From contig ML681989.1 of NCBI GenBank assembly GCA_007922195.1, positions 51,333,192 to 51,397,191 of the forward strand: a stretch of 64,000 nucleotides of DNA. The letters are read 5' to 3'. The number at the start of each line of letters is the position of its first letter. The stretch's first letter is position 1. The DNA is from Podocnemis expansa (lineage: Eukaryota; Chordata; Testudines; Podocnemididae). The notes beneath the pieces are model-generated. The model was not told the origin of the DNA. It did no database searches and was given only the letters and a program-made list of their open reading frames with translations. A program made the position numbers and the translations under genes. Positions 61,837 to 64,000 of the stretch are shown piece by piece.

Positions 61837-63017
61837 GCAAGGCCAGACTAACTCTCTTGTGGGCCCAGGGCCACTGGATTTTGTGGGGCCCCCACACCAC
61901 ACTTGAGAAATGGGCATTCAAAATGCCATCTGTCTACCCTCCCTCTGAGCTGCTGCCCCCTTCCGTTTCCAAGAGGCTCATCTGTGCACTTCATTCTCCC
62001 CTTCCCGGCCCTGCCCCATTCACAGAGCAGCTCGGCGTCCCCCAAGCCCCATCCATCCTCACCCACTCTGTTGGGCTGCCCTGCCACAGGAGCCCCTGTG
62101 CCCACCCCCTGTTTGGGTCACAAGGGAGCCCCCCAGGCTTTCCCCCACACTGTCCTCCTACCAGGGACCATTGTGTTGCTACTGCCCTGCAAAGCTAGGC
62201 ATGCCACCCATGTCTGCCTCACTGCCAGTAACAACGCCTGCCTTGGGTCCAGTTGGGCCCTGGCCAGTGTGCAGGTCATGACTCACAGCTGTGGAGCAGT
62301 GCAGGCTGGTGTCAGACTGGACACCAAGTGGTGTACTGTGAGTCTCCAGGGTCCAAGTCTGCACTTGCAGGCCCCCTCTCTGGGCATGTGGGGTCTTGGT
62401 GCTGCCACCCAGCTTCACTGGGGAAGAGGGGGTCTTACCTGTGGGAAGGAGTATGAGACCTGGGGAATGGGGATCACAAATGCAGACTTGGCTCTGCCTT
62501 CTCCCCTTCCTTCCTGCACTTGCTGGCCGCATAGTGCCTGCCTATCCTGCTCCAGCCTGGTGCCATCTCAGGTGGTGGCAGCTTCACCCCCTCCCTGCCT
62601 AAGTAAGGGGATGGGGGAGGAGTGTCTAGGTCAGCCCTTCATGATGCACAGAGGGTGGCAGGCACAGGAGCAGTCACCCTTCAGCCTCCTGTGCTCCCCA
62701 CTCATTGTGTAGGTCAGGCCTGGTGCTCCACATTTACCTGCTGTTCCAGCCCTGCAGCCTGGTGCTGGCTCAGTAGGGACTGAGTCACCCCCAGGCCTTG
62801 GGGTGAGAGGCACAGGGGCTGGAGGTCCCCTGTGTGTTGTGAAGTACCTGCCTGGCAAGTTTCTGCATCCAGCTCACTGTCCCATGCACCACTAGTGGGA
62901 CCGGCATTGACTGGCACCAGGCTCCCTTTCCCGCCTGCAGGTACTGCCTGGGTCCCTCCTTAGCCCAAGGCATCAGCTACAGCTGCTAAAGCCCCTGAGT
63001 TAACCGAGCCCTGCCTA
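61837..63017. repeat. GC-rich repeat of the GGCAGGGCT type, 1.2 kb
   Basis: Left start AAGGCCAGACTAACTCTCTT then GTGGGCCCAGGGCC. Right end CTAAAGCCCCTGAGTTAACC then GAGCCCTGCC, matching the end at 29494 and, inverted, the start at 14598. The 269-aa and smaller frames inside are present on both strands, Pro/Ser/Cys-rich and without any domain, so I do not call a gene. A decayed non-autonomous DNA element is the best guess. Confidence 0.4.
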
Positions 63018-64000
63018 CCAGTTAGCTTCACATGGATCCTAATATGGATGCAGTTGCAAGTACTGATCCCAGCTGTGGAACGGTCAGAAAGAACTGCATA
63101 AAGAGGGAAGAGACCTGCAGTTAGAGGTGACCTGGGGGAGAGAAGTAAGGGAAGTTCCCTCTCTCTGGAAAAGGTCTGGTGATGTCAGTCTGGAAGAAAC
63201 CTGGTCAGCTTCCTGGAGGAATCTTGAGACATGGCCGGAGAGAAGTAATACAGATCCATGAGGGGAGCTAGCAGTGTCCTCAGGCAGAAGGAGGCACCCA
63301 AAGGAAGTAGACCTAGGGTTCACACCAGAATAGGAGGAAAATGTTGTCCAAAACATTTCTGGCATAATAATCTCTTGGCCACTTAAGAATACAAGAGGTT
63401 ACTGGACCCCTGCTGAACAGTGTTTCCCCTCACTGAAATCTGAAAAAGCATCCCTGTGCCACTGTGGACTGACTACAGGCAGACTTTGCAAAAAGCACAT
63501 AGTGCTCCCTCCCTCAAGCAATGGGCAGGACCCAGATTACTCTACCCTTTGGGGCCTATTTACTGGATTGACACACACTATAAAGGTTTACAAATGGGTT
63601 CTCAGCCCAAGAAGTTTGAGAACCACTGGACTAGATGATCTCTCTTCTGGCCCCTTTGGTCTTAAAATGTTATTAAAAAAACCCCAAAATACGATTCTAT
63701 TGATGTGCAGGAACAGAATCCAGCTCATCGTGCGAGGTCTGCCATGCTAACAATTAAAAAGCAATATCAATGTATCCTTTTACTGAAGGCAGTGGATAGA
63801 ATGACAATTGCTAAGAGGATCCAGCCCCAGTCGACAGACACTGCTGCAACTCTTTGGGCTAAGAGAAAGCCAGTGGGGGGGGGGGGGAGGGGGAGAAGCT
63901 GAGTCCCCGCCTTGATCTTCACCATCACTATTCCCCCCACCTTCACTGTAAGCCAGACCCCTGGAATTGGATTTCACAGTGTTATGTGTGGAGCAACAGC

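Noticed and set aside
61903..62712. 269-codon plus-strand open frame
   Set aside because: GC-rich repeat with open frames on several frames and both strands. Low-complexity Pro/Ser/Cys composition, no domain.

Overview
This window is vertebrate intron sequence with five short coding exons and no bacterial-style operons. The exons lie on the minus strand at 47864-47985, 17478-17555, 12477-12557, 5033-5221 and 3816-3894. They join in phase through GT-AG splice sites and encode consecutive parts of CASK (the MAGUK-family CaMK/L27/PDZ/SH3/GuK scaffold): the two L27 domains, the linker and the first third of the PDZ domain. No other host gene is recognised. The repeat content points to a sauropsid, most likely a turtle: abundant CR1-type LINEs, a tRNA-derived SINE with a CR1-like 3' tail, Penelope-like and DIRS elements, a Gypsy relic and many short hAT-type elements. 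The species call rests on repeat character from memory, not on a search.

Region by region: 1-17.5 kb holds four exons, and its introns carry hAT MITEs with 8-bp target duplications and short Penelope-tail copies. From 17.6 to 47.9 kb is one 30-kb intron containing several LINE fragments in both orientations, GC-rich segments that look like one family, a TA-flanked inverted-repeat element with a G-rich interior and a 100-N assembly gap (35380-35479), an interrupted LINE at 38-39.2 kb, and a nest at 42-46.8 kb. In that nest a decayed Gypsy element has received a 672-bp fold-back element and a 2.2-kb Penelope-like element. From 48 to 64 kb, upstream of the L27 exon, lie a hAT MITE, an old DIRS end broken by a Penelope tail and a CR1, and a nearly complete 5.3-kb DIRS retrotransposon (56283-61558, minus strand).

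The DIRS copy keeps its inverted ends, its internal complementary region and all three genes (gag, RT/RNase H, tyrosine recombinase). The visible damage is small: one homopolymer frameshift in gag, a 62-nt CR1-tail insertion just before the RT catalytic box, and three in-frame TGA codons. The other notable item is a hammerhead-ribozyme-like core in the tail of the Penelope-like element, repeated in a short dispersed copy at 8.6 kb. I saw no CRISPR, riboswitch, operon or wholly new system; the novelty here is in the mobile-element structures and their nesting.
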